Shown here piece by piece: positions 39,128 to 48,388 of a stretch of 64,000 bases of DNA. Position 1 is the stretch's first letter. Each line of letters opens with the position of its first letter. The notes beneath the pieces were generated by a model. It had not been told where the DNA came from. It did not search any database and saw only the letters and a list, made by a program, of their open reading frames with translations. Made by a program: the position numbers and the translations under genes. Origin of the DNA: Phyllobacterium pellucidum (GTDB lineage Bacteria > Pseudomonadota > Alphaproteobacteria > Rhizobiales > Rhizobiaceae); contig NZ_JABUMX010000003.1 in NCBI RefSeq assembly GCF_013327855.1, positions 434,001-498,000 on the forward strand, given 5' to 3'.

Positions 39128-41014
39128 ATGGCAACGACGTCTTTGGCCGACTCGTCCAGTCGGGGAATGACGCGGGAAGAGAAGAAGGTTATCTTCGCTT
39201 CCTCGCTCGGTACCGTCTTCGAATGGTACGACTTTTATCTTTATGGGTCCTTGGCAGCCTTCATCGGCGCGGCCTTCTTCAGCGAATATCCTGAAGCTAC
39301 ACGCAATATCTTCGCACTGCTCGCCTTTGCCGCAGGCTTTCTTGTCCGCCCGTTCGGCGCTCTGGTCTTCGGCCGCATCGGCGATCTTGTCGGCCGCAAA
39401 TATACGTTCCTTGTGACAATCCTGATCATGGGCCTGTCGACCTTCCTGGTCGGTATCCTTCCAGGATCCGCGAGCTGGGGCATTGCCGCTCCGGTTATCT
39501 TGATCGCCCTGCGCATGCTGCAGGGATTGGCGCTTGGCGGTGAATATGGTGGTGCTGCGACCTACGTCGCCGAACACGCGCCGGACAATAAGCGCGGCTA
39601 TTACACGAGCTGGATCCAAACCACGGCGACGCTGGGTCTCTTTCTCTCGCTCATCGTCATCCTCGTCATCCAGAATTGGCTCGGCAAGGAAGCGTTTGCG
39701 GCATGGGGCTGGCGCTTGCCGTTCATCCTGTCCTTTGTCCTTCTCGGCATTTCCGTCTGGATTCGGTTGTCCTTGAGCGAATCGCCTGCCTTCCAACGGA
39801 TGAAAGAAGAGGGCAAAGGCTCCAAGGCCCCGCTTTCGGAAGCCTTTGGCCAATGGAAGAACGCCAAGATCGCCCTTCTAGCCCTCTTCGGTCTCACCGC
39901 AGGCCAGGCGGTCGTCTGGTATTCCGGCCAGTTCTACGCGCTGTTCTTCCTGCAGAACGTGCTGAAGGTCGACGGGCAATCGGTCAATATCATGATCGCT
40001 ATCGCCCTGTTGCTGGGTACGGGCTTCTTCGTCTTCTTCGGCTGGCTGTCCGACAGGATCGGGCGCAAGCCCATCATCATGGCGGGTCTCGCACTGGCAA
40101 TCATCACCTATTTCCCGTTGTTCCATGCGTTGACCTGGGCTGCAAACCCAGCGTTGGCGAAGGCACAGGAAACGGTGCGGGCAACCGTGACAGCGGCCCC
40201 CGGCGATTGCAACTTCCAGTTCAACCCCGTCGGAACCCGCAAGCCGGTCAGCTCGTGCGATATTGCCACCGACTTCCTAGCAAAGAGCTCGATACCTTAT
40301 GACATCGTAGCGACCGCACCTGCAGGCACGCCCGCAACCGTCACGATCGGCAGCGAAACCGTCTCATCGTTCGACGGCGCGACTGCCGGCGCTGATGCTG
40401 CGGCGAAGACGGCTGCCTTCACCAAGGGCGTCAACACCGCGCTCCAGGACGGAGGCTATCCGCTGGTCCGCGACCCCGCCAAGGTTGCTGATTCAAAGCT
40501 CGATGCCTTTGTAGCGGCCAATCCGAAGCTCGCACTTGACGCTGCCGCCATTCGCGGCGGAACGAAAACCATGGTACCGGTGGCGCAGGCGGTAAAGGAC
40601 AAGCTGATCACCGCTGACGAGGCGGCGGGTGCAACGGAAGTCGCGGTCTTCTCCGTTCCGGGCGCTGGGGCATTCAGAATGGTGGCTGATCCGGCGGCCG
40701 TCAATTGGCCGAAGGTTATCGGTATTCTGTTCATCCTCGTGCTCTACGTCACGATGGTTTACGGGCCAATTGCCGCGATCCTGGTCGAGATGTTCCCGAC
40801 CCGCATCCGCTATACCGGCATGTCCCTGCCCTACCACATCGGTAATGGCTGGTTTGGCGGCCTGTTGCCGGCAACGGTGTTCGCAATGAGCGCTGCCAAG
40901 GGCGATATCTACTATGGCCTATGGTATCCGATCGTGATTGCGGCGATGACCCTCGTCATCGGCCTGCTTTTCGTACGCGATACGAAAGGCACGGATCTTC
41001 ATGCCGTAGAGTGA
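39128..41014 (+). CDS. MFS metabolite:H+ symporter with a large periplasmic insertion
   Basis: A 628-aa MFS protein of the metabolite/H+ symporter branch (ProP/KgtP/ShiA-like). It has ASSLGTVFEWYDFYLYGSLAA in TM1, the loop 2-3 motif GRIGDLVGRKYTF, RMLQGLALGGEYGGA in TM4-5, and GWLSDRIGRKPIIM in loop 8-9. Between TM9 and TM10, residues about 345-522 form a soluble, Ala/Thr-rich segment with two Cys (GDCNFQF and SSCDIAT); by topology it would be periplasmic. Typical members are 420-450 aa, so this is an insertion of about 180 residues. The ATG follows GGGAGG at ideal spacing. The substrate is unknown. Confidence 0.9.
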   Translation: MATTSLADSSSRGMTREEKKVIFASSLGTVFEWYDFYLYGSLAAFIGAAFFSEYPEATRNIFALLAFAAGFLVRPFGALVFGRIGDLVGRKYTFLVTILIMGLSTFLVGILPGSASWGIAAPVILIALRMLQGLALGGEYGGAATYVAEHAPDNKRGYYTSWIQTTATLGLFLSLIVILVIQNWLGKEAFAAWGWRLPFILSFVLLGISVWIRLSLSESPAFQRMKEEGKGSKAPLSEAFGQWKNAKIALLALFGLTAGQAVVWYSGQFYALFFLQNVLKVDGQSVNIMIAIALLLGTGFFVFFGWLSDRIGRKPIIMAGLALAIITYFPLFHALTWAANPALAKAQETVRATVTAAPGDCNFQFNPVGTRKPVSSCDIATDFLAKSSIPYDIVATAPAGTPATVTIGSETVSSFDGATAGADAAAKTAAFTKGVNTALQDGGYPLVRDPAKVADSKLDAFVAANPKLALDAAAIRGGTKTMVPVAQAVKDKLITADEAAGATEVAVFSVPGAGAFRMVADPAAVNWPKVIGILFILVLYVTMVYGPIAAILVEMFPTRIRYTGMSLPYHIGNGWFGGLLPATVFAMSAAKGDIYYGLWYPIVIAAMTLVIGLLFVRDTKGTDLHAVE

Positions 41015-41029
41015 TCCCGCACAAATGAG

Positions 41030-41066
41030 AAAGCCCGGCGCGATTCTGTCGCGCCGGGCTTTTCTT
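41030..41066. terminator. Terminator between the MFS gene and leuB
   Basis: A 14-bp perfect stem pairs 41030-41043 with 41049-41062, with a five-base loop. The plus strand continues TCTTTT and the minus strand CTCATTTG, so it serves the MFS gene mainly and may serve leuB too. Confidence 0.87.
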
Positions 41067-41084
41067 TTGTTGGTGCGATGTTCC

Positions 41085-42197
41085 TCAGGCCGCAAGGGCC
41101 TTGAACTTGGCGAGAATCGCATCGCCCATTTCGACGGTGCCGACCTTGATCTTGCCTTCGGACATGATGTCGCCCGTACGGATGCCGTCATCGAGAACGC
41201 CGGCAATCGCAGCCTCCAGCCGATCGGCTTCGGCGATCATGTTGAACGAATAGCGCAGGCACATCGCAAACGAGGCGATCATCGCGATCGGATTGGCAGC
41301 GCCTGTACCGGCAATGTCAGGCGCAGAGCCGTGCACGGGCTCATAGAGCGCCTTGCGGCTGCCGGTCTTTGCATCGGGTGCGCCGAGCGACGCCGACGGC
41401 AGCATGCCGAGGGAACCCGTCAACATGGCTGCGATGTCGGACAGCATATCGCCGAACAAATTATCCGTCACGATGACGTCGAACTGCTTGGGCCAGCGCA
41501 CGAGCTGCATGCCGCCAGCGTCGGCCAGCATGTGCTCCAGCTTGACGTCGGAATACTTGGCCTTGTGCGTCGCCGTGACGACCTCGTTCCAGAGCACACC
41601 CGACTTCATGACGTTGCGCTTTTCCATCGATGTCACCTTGTTGGCGCGGGTGCGCGCAAGCTCGAAGGCGACACCGGAAATGCGCTCGATCTCGTAGGTG
41701 TCATAAACCTGCGTATCGATGCCACGCTTCTGACCGTTGCCGAGATCGCGAATCTCCTTCGGCTCACCAAAATAGACGCCGCCGGTCAGCTCGCGCACAA
41801 TCAGAATGTCGAGGCCCTCGACCACGTCCTTCTTGAGCGACGAGGAGTCCGCAAGTGCCGGATAGCAGATGGCGGGACGCAGATTGGCGAAAAGCTCCAT
41901 GTCCTTGCGCAGGCGCAAAAGCCCGGCTTCCGGGCGGACATCGTAAGGAACTCTGTCCCACTTGGGCCCACCCACCGCGCCGAAGAGCACAGCATCGGCG
42001 GCCAGCGCCTTGGCCATGTCGGCTTCCGAGATCGCTGCACCATGCGCGTCATAGGCGCTGCCGCCGACGAGGCCTTCATCGAGCACGAACTCGCTGTCAA
42101 GTTCGGCATTCATGTAGGCAATGATCTTGCGAACCTCGGCCATTGCCTCGGGCCCAATGCCGTCACCTGGAAGAAGAAGGAGCTTTTTCGATGCCAT
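41085..42197 (-). CDS. leuB: 3-isopropylmalate dehydrogenase
   Basis: NAD-dependent oxidative decarboxylation in leucine synthesis. The 370-aa product has [18 protein letters not shown] at the N-terminus, the substrate loop [14 protein letters not shown], and the metal/NAD region [15 protein letters not shown] and [17 protein letters not shown]. Upstream in the same direction is leuD, 156 bases away and separated by a terminator; leuC is not in the window. Confidence 0.97.
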   Translation of the reverse strand: MASKKLLLLPGDGIGPEAMAEVRKIIAYMNAELDSEFVLDEGLVGGSAYDAHGAAISEADMAKALAADAVLFGAVGGPKWDRVPYDVRPEAGLLRLRKDMELFANLRPAICYPALADSSSLKKDVVEGLDILIVRELTGGVYFGEPKEIRDLGNGQKRGIDTQVYDTYEIERISGVAFELARTRANKVTSMEKRNVMKSGVLWNEVVTATHKAKYSDVKLEHMLADAGGMQLVRWPKQFDVIVTDNLFGDMLSDIAAMLTGSLGMLPSASLGAPDAKTGSRKALYEPVHGSAPDIAGTGAANPIAMIASFAMCLRYSFNMIAEADRLEAAIAGVLDDGIRTGDIMSEGKIKVGTVEMGDAILAKFKALAA

Positions 42198-42307
42198 CAG
42201 GGGGAAACCTCTAGAGCGGTTGAATGGAATGGCGGTTCCTTAGCGCAAGTTCGGCAAAGATGGAAAGCGTTGCGCGCAATTTTTTGAAACTTTGGCGGGT
42301 CTGCAAA

Positions 42308-42331
42308 TGAAAAGGCCCGCCGAAGCGGGCC
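42308..42331 (-). terminator. Intrinsic terminator of leuD
   Basis: GGCCCGC (42314-42320) pairs with GCGGGCC (42325-42331) around a CGAA loop, a stable tetraloop (TTCG on the minus strand). The minus strand then has TTTTCATTT. It separates leuD from leuB. Confidence 0.82.
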
Positions 42332-42353
42332 CGATAAGCAATCTTAAAAACAC

Positions 42354-42959
42354 TCAAGCCCAGGGGCGCTTTTCCGCATTCGCGGTTTCGAACGTATCGA
42401 TCTTGGACGCCTTCTCCATCGTCAAACCAATGTCGTCGAGGCCATTGAGCATGCAGTAGCGGCGGAACGCGTCGAGGTCGAAGTGGATCGTGCCGCCATC
42501 CGGTCCCTTGATCGTCATCTCCTCGAGATCGATCGAAAGCGTCGCATTGGCGCCGCGCTGCGCATCGTCCATCAATTTGTCGAGATCATCATGGCTGACG
42601 CGGATCGGCAAAATGCCGTTCTTGAAGCAGTTGTTGTAGAAGATATCGGCGAAGCTGGTCGAAATAACGCAGCGTATGCCAAAATCGAGCAGGGCCCACG
42701 GCGCATGCTCACGGCTCGAACCGCAGCCGAAATTGTCGCCTGCGACCAGAATCTGCGCCTTGCGATAGGCAGGCTTGTTAAGGACGAAGTCCGGATTCTC
42801 GCTGCCGTCTTCATTGTAGCGCATCTCGGCAAACAGGCCCGTCCCGAGACCGGTGCGCTTGATCGTCTTCAGGTAGTCCTTCGGGATGATCATGTCGGTG
42901 TCGACATTGACGATGGGCAGCGGAGCCGCAACGCCGGTGAGCTTGGTGAATTTGTCCAT
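42354..42959 (-). CDS. leuD: 3-isopropylmalate dehydratase small subunit
   Basis: Small subunit that, with LeuC, isomerises 2- to 3-isopropylmalate. The 201-aa product starts [20 protein letters not shown] and has [28 protein letters not shown] and [20 protein letters not shown]. The ATG at 42959 matches the family N-terminus; an extension to 43046 is not supported. It is divergent from the CitE-like gene. Confidence 0.97.
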   Translation of the reverse strand: MDKFTKLTGVAAPLPIVNVDTDMIIPKDYLKTIKRTGLGTGLFAEMRYNEDGSENPDFVLNKPAYRKAQILVAGDNFGCGSSREHAPWALLDFGIRCVISTSFADIFYNNCFKNGILPIRVSHDDLDKLMDDAQRGANATLSIDLEEMTIKGPDGGTIHFDLDAFRRYCMLNGLDDIGLTMEKASKIDTFETANAEKRPWA

Positions 42960-43115
42960 GGTGTCAGCCTGCAGAATTCCGGAAAGAGACGTATGGTTCG
43001 CTTTACACCAGCTTTGCAGCGAATCAAAGCGTTTCGCCTGTGGCACTTTGAGCGCTGCGCCGCTTCACGCAGGATTGCACTTGTCTTGATGCGGCGATCA
43101 AGGCACAAAACCGCC

Positions 43116-43997
43116 ATGACGAAACCTTTTCGCCTGCGTCGCTCAGTTCTTTACGTTCCCGCATCGAATGCCAAGGCCCTTGCCAAGGTCGCTTCGCTGC
43201 AAGCGGATGCCGTCATATTCGACTTGGAGGACGCTGTGGCTCCCGAGGCGAAAGAGGCCGCACGAGAAAGTCTCCGTAACTATTTCCATGCCCAATCAGC
43301 AACCAGAGCGGAGCGGATCATCCGGATCAACGGGCTTGATACCGAATGGGGCGCCGAGGACCTTCTCGCCGCCCGCGCCTGTAGGCCCGACGCCATTCTC
43401 CTGCCTAAAGTTCAGACGCCGCAGGACGTGACCAACGTCGCCGAGGTTCTCGACGATACCGATGCTTCGGAAAACATCCGGTTATGGGCGATGATCGAGA
43501 CGGCCCGCGGCATCCTCAACGTCGATGCAATCGCCGAGCTTGGACTGCGTTCGACCGCGCGTCTTGACTGTCTCGTCGTCGGCACCAACGACATAGCGAA
43601 GGAAACAGGAACTCGTCTGGAGAAGGGCCGCGCGTTTTTCGTTGCGTGGCTGATGCAGGTGCTGCTTTGCGCGAGGGCCGGCAAGCTGGATGTCATCGAC
43701 GGTGTGTTCAATGACTTTGCTGACCTTGCGGGATACGCCGACGAATGCGCCCAGGCCGCAGCGATGGGCTTTGATGGCAAAAGTCTCGTTCACCCCACGC
43801 AGATCGAGCCCGCCAATGTGGCATTCCTTCCCGATGAACAAGCCTTAAGTGAAGCGCGTGCCATTGTCGCCGCCTTTGCGCAGCCGGAGAACGCCAACAA
43901 GGGTGTCATCTCGCTCGCCGGAAAAATGATCGAACGCCTGCATCTTGAAACGGCACAAAAGCTCGTGACAAAGATGGAGGCTCTTGGCAAAAATTGA
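43116..43997 (+). CDS. CitE-like CoA-ester lyase (HpcH/HpaI family)
   Basis: A 293-aa TIM-barrel enzyme of the citrate lyase beta-subunit-like family, which includes malyl-CoA lyases and thioesterases. It has RRSVLYVPASNAKALAKV at the N-terminus, VIFDLEDAV with the metal-binding acidic residue, RINGLDTEWGAEDL, LPKVQTPQDV and AMIETARGILNVD. The other citrate lyase subunits are absent nearby, so it is a stand-alone CitE-like protein of unknown exact substrate. The ATG at 43116 matches the family N-terminus. Divergent from leuD across 156 bases. Confidence 0.9.
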   Translation: MTKPFRLRRSVLYVPASNAKALAKVASLQADAVIFDLEDAVAPEAKEAARESLRNYFHAQSATRAERIIRINGLDTEWGAEDLLAARACRPDAILLPKVQTPQDVTNVAEVLDDTDASENIRLWAMIETARGILNVDAIAELGLRSTARLDCLVVGTNDIAKETGTRLEKGRAFFVAWLMQVLLCARAGKLDVIDGVFNDFADLAGYADECAQAAAMGFDGKSLVHPTQIEPANVAFLPDEQALSEARAIVAAFAQPENANKGVISLAGKMIERLHLETAQKLVTKMEALGKN

Positions 43998-44042
43998 GCG
44001 AAGCCGGATCGGCTGGTTTCGCTTTGAACCTGGGAAAACACC

Positions 44043-44249
44043 ATGAAACTTTATCGGCTTCTGACGGGCCCTGATGATGCGAGCTTCTGTCACAAGGTTA
44101 CGGCCGCCATAAACAAGGGATGGCACATTTACGGATCGCCGACCTACGCCTTCAACTCGGCGACGGGGGTGATGCAATGCGGCCAGGCAGTCGTCAAGGA
44201 TGTCGATGGCGTGGACTATGAGCCGGGTATCAAGCTCGGCGACTACTGA
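44043..44249 (+). CDS. DUF1737 family small protein
   Basis: A 68-aa protein matching the DUF1737 pattern: YRLLTGPDDASFCHKVTAAI, NKGWHIYGSP and GQAVVKDVDG. Function is unknown; in many genomes a DUF1737 segment lies at the end of unrelated enzymes or as a free small protein. It follows the CitE-like gene by 45 bases and overlaps the YunG-like gene by seven bases on the opposite strand. Confidence 0.85.
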   Translation: MKLYRLLTGPDDASFCHKVTAAINKGWHIYGSPTYAFNSATGVMQCGQAVVKDVDGVDYEPGIKLGDY

Positions 44250-44605
44250 ATTACTAGCGATAGCCGACGCGTTAATGCTTCATACTGAGCTTTTGACGTA
44301 TCGGCCATCGCCTCTGCTCGTGTGGCCGGTTTGTCTTCAAACGGTATCGGGCGATCAAACTGGCTGACCGTAAGGTCCCATCGCACGCCATTGATGATAT
44401 TATAGAAGTGGGTGCCACCATAGGTCTGGGTCTTGAGGATCGCCCCGCCGAAGATATCTTGCGTCACAAGCGAGGTTACGCTGCATTGCCCCTTTGCAGG
44501 GTTCGCAGCCGTCCAGGATGATGAGCTTTCGCTGCTCCACGCCGATTTGAGCGCAGCGTGAAGCTCATAGGGACTGGCAAATTTAGGCAAAGGGCACTCC
44601 ATCAT
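44243..44605 (-). CDS. YunG-like protein
   Basis: A 120-aa cytoplasmic protein resembling Bacillus YunG and relatives. Conserved pieces are SSSSWTAANPAKGQCSVTSL, VTQDIFGGAIL, YGGTHFYNIINGVRWDLT and QFDRP. The Cys, His and Asp residues in GQCSVTSL, GGTHFYN and DLTVSQF are reminiscent of a papain-like or transglutaminase-type triad, so a thiol-hydrolase activity is possible; that is inference. Its start overlaps the stop of the upstream zincin gene, so they form one translational pair. Confidence 0.7.
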   Translation of the reverse strand: MMECPLPKFASPYELHAALKSAWSSESSSSWTAANPAKGQCSVTSLVTQDIFGGAILKTQTYGGTHFYNIINGVRWDLTVSQFDRPIPFEDKPATRAEAMADTSKAQYEALTRRLSLVIQ

Positions 44606-45024
44606 TCCACAGTGGCCTCGATCCGTTCCATGTCCTCATCCGATAGGCCGAAATGGTGGCCGATCTCGTGGATCAGGACGTGGGTCACGATATCGCCGAG
44701 GGCCTCTTCATACTCAGCCCAATAGTCGAGGATTGCACGCCTGTAGAGGGTGATGCGATTTGTCTGCTGTCCGGTCTGCAGCGAGAAACGTTCACCGATG
44801 CCCGTTCCCTCGAAAAGCCCAAGAAGATCAAACGGCGATTCCAGGCCCATATCTTCGACGATCTGGTCCTCGGGGAAATCCGAGATCTGAATGGTGATAT
44901 CGCCGCAAAGGCTGCGGAAGGTTTCCGGCAGATGTGCATAAGCCTCGATCGCCAGCGATTCGATCTCGCCAAGCGAAGGTGACAATCGGTTACCCCAGTC
45001 GGCAGCTTGGTTGCTTCGGGCCAT
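44602..45024 (-). CDS. Zincin-like metallopeptidase family protein (DUF1025/MMP-type)
   Basis: A 140-aa protein with the zinc-protease motif VLIHEIGHHFGLSDEDM near the C-terminus, characteristic of the small minimal-metalloprotease (MMP) family. It also shows LPETFRSLCGDITIQISDFP and ITLYRRAILDYWA. The ATG at 45024 follows GGAG at six bases; the in-frame start at 45054 is less likely. It overlaps the YunG-like gene. The substrate is unknown. Confidence 0.85.
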   Translation of the reverse strand: MARSNQAADWGNRLSPSLGEIESLAIEAYAHLPETFRSLCGDITIQISDFPEDQIVEDMGLESPFDLLGLFEGTGIGERFSLQTGQQTNRITLYRRAILDYWAEYEEALGDIVTHVLIHEIGHHFGLSDEDMERIEATVE

Positions 45025-45099
45025 TACAACTCCATGATGACGTTCCGGCATCATATAGTGCGTTTTGCCACCATATGCGAGGTGTGTGATTGCCAGCAG

Positions 45100-45696
45100 T
45101 CACGCGTGCGCTTTGGCACCAAGCAGCAGCCGTTCCATACGCCTGAAACTTTCCGCAAGCACGGTAGGGTCGCGAAGGCCATGGGCAAGCATAATACCGC
45201 CCTGCCATTCAGCCACAGCGTTGCGTGCTATCGCAAGGGCAGTGGATGGCCGAATGCCCGAGCGCCCCAGCTCCCGGCCGATGAAACCGATGAGGAGGCT
45301 GAAGGCTTCGGCCGCTCGGCTCGCCGCCTCAGGTGAATCGCGGCGAAAATCCCGGATGCCCAGCGCGATCGGACAACCATGCTCGACGCGGCTCTTGAGC
45401 GATTGGGCGAGTTTGTCGATCAGCAGTTGCAGGCGACGCCGGGGATCCTGGTCCGAGGCGACGATCTGGGTCAGCATGTCTTCGGTTTCGGCAACGAAAA
45501 TGTCCGCGACGCTGCGTGCGAGATCGGTCTTAGTCTTGAAATAATAGTAGATATTGCCAAGCGGAATGCCGGAGCTGACCGCTATATCGGCGAGACTGGT
45601 CACGGTATAACCTTGGCGCCAGAACAGCCCCGCAGCCGTCGCAGTCAAAATTTCCCGTTTGTCGTTTTGCCTTGGCATCTGCGCTCGGTCAGTCAT
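45100..45696 (-). CDS. TetR/AcrR-family transcriptional regulator
   Basis: A 198-aa regulator with an N-terminal helix-turn-helix (REILTATAAGLFWRQGYTVT, then SLADIAVSSGIPLGNIYYYF) and a C-terminal ligand-binding domain of the NemR/AcuR-like type with one Cys (EHGCPIALGIRDF). The ligand and targets are unknown. The neighbouring zincin gene starts 75 bases downstream and could be regulated by it, as could a divergent target, but no operator was recognised. Confidence 0.9.
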   Translation of the reverse strand: MTDRAQMPRQNDKREILTATAAGLFWRQGYTVTSLADIAVSSGIPLGNIYYYFKTKTDLARSVADIFVAETEDMLTQIVASDQDPRRRLQLLIDKLAQSLKSRVEHGCPIALGIRDFRRDSPEAASRAAEAFSLLIGFIGRELGRSGIRPSTALAIARNAVAEWQGGIMLAHGLRDPTVLAESFRRMERLLLGAKAHA

Positions 45697-45771
45697 TCAA
45701 CTGACTCGTATTATGGCGCAAAGCCGGCTGAAAGCCAATCGCTGGAACGATGAGACAATCAAGGAAGCCGC

Positions 45772-45966
45772 CTAATCCTCGATCGGCCGCGCTTCCGATG
45801 GAAGCATTATCGGAATGCCGTCACGAACCGGATAGGCAAGATGAGCGGATTTGGAAATCAGCTCGGAGTTCGCCTGATCGTAGGTCAGCGGACCCTTGGT
45901 CAAGGGACACACCAGCAGTTCCAGCAGTTTGACGTCGATGGGAGTATCGCGTTTCTCTTCGGCCAT
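45772..45966 (-). CDS. Trm112/YcaR family protein
   Basis: A 64-aa protein with the family pattern [17 protein letters not shown] and [14 protein letters not shown]. In eukaryotes and archaea Trm112 stabilises methyltransferases; the role of bacterial YcaR-type proteins is not settled. Only one of the four zinc-binding cysteines of the longer forms is present. It follows the Lon N-domain gene by 15 bases and is probably co-transcribed. Confidence 0.9.
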   Translation of the reverse strand: MAEEKRDTPIDVKLLELLVCPLTKGPLTYDQANSELISKSAHLAYPVRDGIPIMLPSEARPIED

Positions 45967-45981
45967 TGCGAGGTCCTCGTC

Positions 45982-46644
45982 CTATTGCAGGCTGCCTTCA
46001 AAGCCATCTTCATCCTTGGCGAGGGCTATTTCGGTGATGGCTATAAGCGTCTCTGCCCGGGTCTTGAGGTCGGCGGCTTCGAGCAGCGCCTGCTTTTCGG
46101 CCGCGCCGAACGGCGACATCATCGCCAATGCGTTGACAAGTGTCTCATTGCCGGCGCGGGCGATGCCGTCCCAATCCGCTTCCAGGCTGTTGGCGTCGAG
46201 ATAGGCGCGGAAGACGCGCAGGAGCGCCGCGCGATCGACTTCCGACTCATCGGCTTCGTCGAGATCGGCACGCAAGGGTGCGATCTTGCATTGCCGGAAG
46301 GGCGCTCGCGTTCCAAGTTCCTTGACGATACGAAAACGGCAGATGCCTTGAAGCGTGATCAGCACGCGTCCGTCGCCCGTTTCAGCGAAGGAGGTGATTC
46401 GACCGAGGCAGCCGACTTCGCACAGCTCCGCTTCTTCACCCTCCTCCTGGTCAAAGCGCGGCTGAATCATGCCGATGATGCGCTTGCCGGAAAGCGCCGC
46501 ATCTATCATCGCAAGGTAGCGCGGTTCGAAGATATTGAGCGGCAGTTGTCCGCCGGGTAGCAGCAATGCCCCCGACAGCGGAAAGATCGGCACGCTCTCC
46601 GGAATATCCTCCAGCGTCCGATAGCGCACGTTTCCTGCCTTCAT
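45982..46644 (-). CDS. LON peptidase N-terminal-domain protein
   Basis: A 220-aa stand-alone substrate-binding (LON-SB/PUA-like) domain without the ATPase or protease parts. VPIFPLSGALLLPGGQLPLN and IFEPRYLAMID are diagnostic, with GCLGRITSFAETGDGR in the middle. Two in-frame ATGs (46647 and 46644) follow GGAG; 46644 has the better spacing. Likely co-transcribed with the upstream cnoX gene (59 bases) and the downstream Trm112-like gene. Function is unknown. Confidence 0.9.
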   Translation of the reverse strand: MKAGNVRYRTLEDIPESVPIFPLSGALLLPGGQLPLNIFEPRYLAMIDAALSGKRIIGMIQPRFDQEEGEEAELCEVGCLGRITSFAETGDGRVLITLQGICRFRIVKELGTRAPFRQCKIAPLRADLDEADESEVDRAALLRVFRAYLDANSLEADWDGIARAGNETLVNALAMMSPFGAAEKQALLEAADLKTRAETLIAITEIALAKDEDGFEGSLQ

Positions 46645-46703
46645 CATTTTCTCCAAGCCGGATCGGACAAGTCGCGACCGACGGCTATAGTGCCTGATTT
46701 TCC

Positions 46704-47684
46704 TCAGGAAAACAGCAGTGATGACAATTTACGGCGCGCAGTGACGGAAGATGGATCGGTTGGGCCCCACGCGTCGAAAAACTGCAACAGCTGTTTGCGG
46801 GCGCCATCGTCGTTCCAGCCACGATCGGCCTTCATGATGGCGAGAAGATGATCGGCTGCCGCATCCCGCTCACCCTTCGCGTTCAGGATCATCGCAAGAT
46901 CGAAGCGCGCCTGATAATCCTTGGGGTTTGCCTGAAGACTGGCTTCAAGCGCTACGGCATCACCGAGCGTCGCAACCTGCTCGGCAAGCGCAATCCTGGC
47001 CTCGGCGGTGCGCACACTCGCATCCTGCCGCTTGTCAGCCGGTACGAGATCCAGGCTCGCCCTCGCCTGCGCCACGTCGCCGAGTTCGACAAGCGCGGTT
47101 GCGAGTCCGGCGAGAGCTGCGACGTGATCCGGCACCTCGCCGAGGATGGCGGAATAGATTTGGGCTGCCTCCTCAAAATGGCCTGTCTCCGTCGCCTCGG
47201 TTGCGGCATCAAGCGCCGATTGAATAGCGGCGTCCCTGCCGCCATCCGGCGAAGCGATACGGTTGATGAACTCGGTGACTTTGGACTCTGGCAGGGCCCC
47301 CATAAAACCATCGACCGGCTTGCCGTCGGCAAAGGCGATAACAGCGGGGATGGATTGAATGCCAAGCTGCCCGGCGATAGCCGGATGATCGTCAATATTC
47401 ATCTTGACGAGTTTCACCCGTCCGCCGGCGGTCTGCACGGCCTTTTCAAGTATCGGCGTCAACTGCTTGCAGGGCCCGCACCACGGCGCCCAGAAGTCGA
47501 CCAGAACCGGCTGTTGCTTTGATTCGGCAATCACGTCCTTGGAGAAAGCTGCCGTTGTCGTGTCCTTGATCAAATCAGCGGCGGCCGCCGTACCGTTCGG
47601 CGCACTTGCGCCGAACGACACGCTTGTTGCGCCGGTGGTTGCAGCGCCATAGCTGCTGCCAAACGGGTTGTCAGTGTTGCTCAT
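46704..47684 (-). CDS. cnoX: Thioredoxin-TPR chaperedoxin CnoX/YbbN
   Basis: A 326-aa protein with an N-terminal linker, a thioredoxin domain (VDFWAPWCGPCKQLTP, about residues 60-160) and C-terminal TPR-like helices. E. coli CnoX protects unfolded proteins from over-oxidation and passes them to GroEL. Here the active site is intact CGPC, as in Caulobacter, rather than the SXXC of E. coli, so disulfide reductase activity is likely. The ATG at 47684 follows GGGAGA. Confidence 0.92.
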   Translation of the reverse strand: MSNTDNPFGSSYGAATTGATSVSFGASAPNGTAAAADLIKDTTTAAFSKDVIAESKQQPVLVDFWAPWCGPCKQLTPILEKAVQTAGGRVKLVKMNIDDHPAIAGQLGIQSIPAVIAFADGKPVDGFMGALPESKVTEFINRIASPDGGRDAAIQSALDAATEATETGHFEEAAQIYSAILGEVPDHVAALAGLATALVELGDVAQARASLDLVPADKRQDASVRTAEARIALAEQVATLGDAVALEASLQANPKDYQARFDLAMILNAKGERDAAADHLLAIMKADRGWNDDGARKQLLQFFDAWGPTDPSSVTARRKLSSLLFS

Positions 47685-47737
47685 CAATTTCTCCCGTTCT
47701 CCGTCAGGTGTTCGCAAAAGCTCGAAGACACCAGCTA

Positions 47738-48247
47738 TCAGTTTGGGACCGATCCGTCTATTTTCAAGATCAGCGGATCATGTCCGGTCGCCTTGAGGAA
47801 CGTCAAGAGATCATCGCGGCCGATGGAAGTCGTAGCATCATTGCTGAGGGGATGTGCGTTGATAGTGTCGTGTTGCATGAGCCCCTCGTCGAGGACCACT
47901 CTCACTTGATGCTGACCATCATTGATCACGCCAAAAACGCTCACCGCACCCGGAACGAGGCCAAGATATTCGAGCAGTTTTTCCGGCTTGCCAAAGGAAA
48001 CGCGGCTCGCCGCGCCAATCTTGTTGTGGATGGTTTTCAGGTCGACCTCGGCCTCCTCGTCGACCGTCACCAGGAAGAAGTTGTCCTTCTTGTCCTTGAG
48101 AAAGAGATTTTTCGTATGCGCTCCCGGTATCTGACCGCGAAGATCCTGGGCTTCGCCCACCGTGAAGACCGGCGCATGGCGAATCGTCGATATTTCGATG
48201 TTGAGTTCGTCCAGAAACTGCAGCAGCTCGTCGAAAGTCTTGGGCAT
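47738..48247 (-). CDS. Prolyl-tRNA deacylase PrdX/ProX (YbaK family)
   Basis: A free-standing editing domain of 169 aa that hydrolyses mischarged Ala-tRNA(Pro) or related species. The family blocks LFLKDKKDNFFLVTVDEEAE, SFGKPEKLLEYLGLVPGAVS and LDEGLMQHDTINAHPLSND are present. The ATG at 48247 fits the family start; an extension to 48316 is possible but lacks similarity. It lies 53 bases upstream of cnoX on the same strand. Confidence 0.93.
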   Translation of the reverse strand: MPKTFDELLQFLDELNIEISTIRHAPVFTVGEAQDLRGQIPGAHTKNLFLKDKKDNFFLVTVDEEAEVDLKTIHNKIGAASRVSFGKPEKLLEYLGLVPGAVSVFGVINDGQHQVRVVLDEGLMQHDTINAHPLSNDATTSIGRDDLLTFLKATGHDPLILKIDGSVPN

Positions 48248-48388
48248 GACAACGTTCTCAAGGGGTTTAGCGAGGGCTTCTGCGTTGTAGATAATGGCTC
48301 GGTGAAGCGGCCTCAAGCGAAAAGCCCAGTCAGATCAGGGTGTTTTGCCGATTTTTCGCTATATCGTTCAGAAGTTGAAAAAACCCTG

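Noticed and set aside
41025..42287. A 420-codon plus-strand frame opposite leuB
   Set aside because: It begins in the terminator and runs antisense to a complete leuB.
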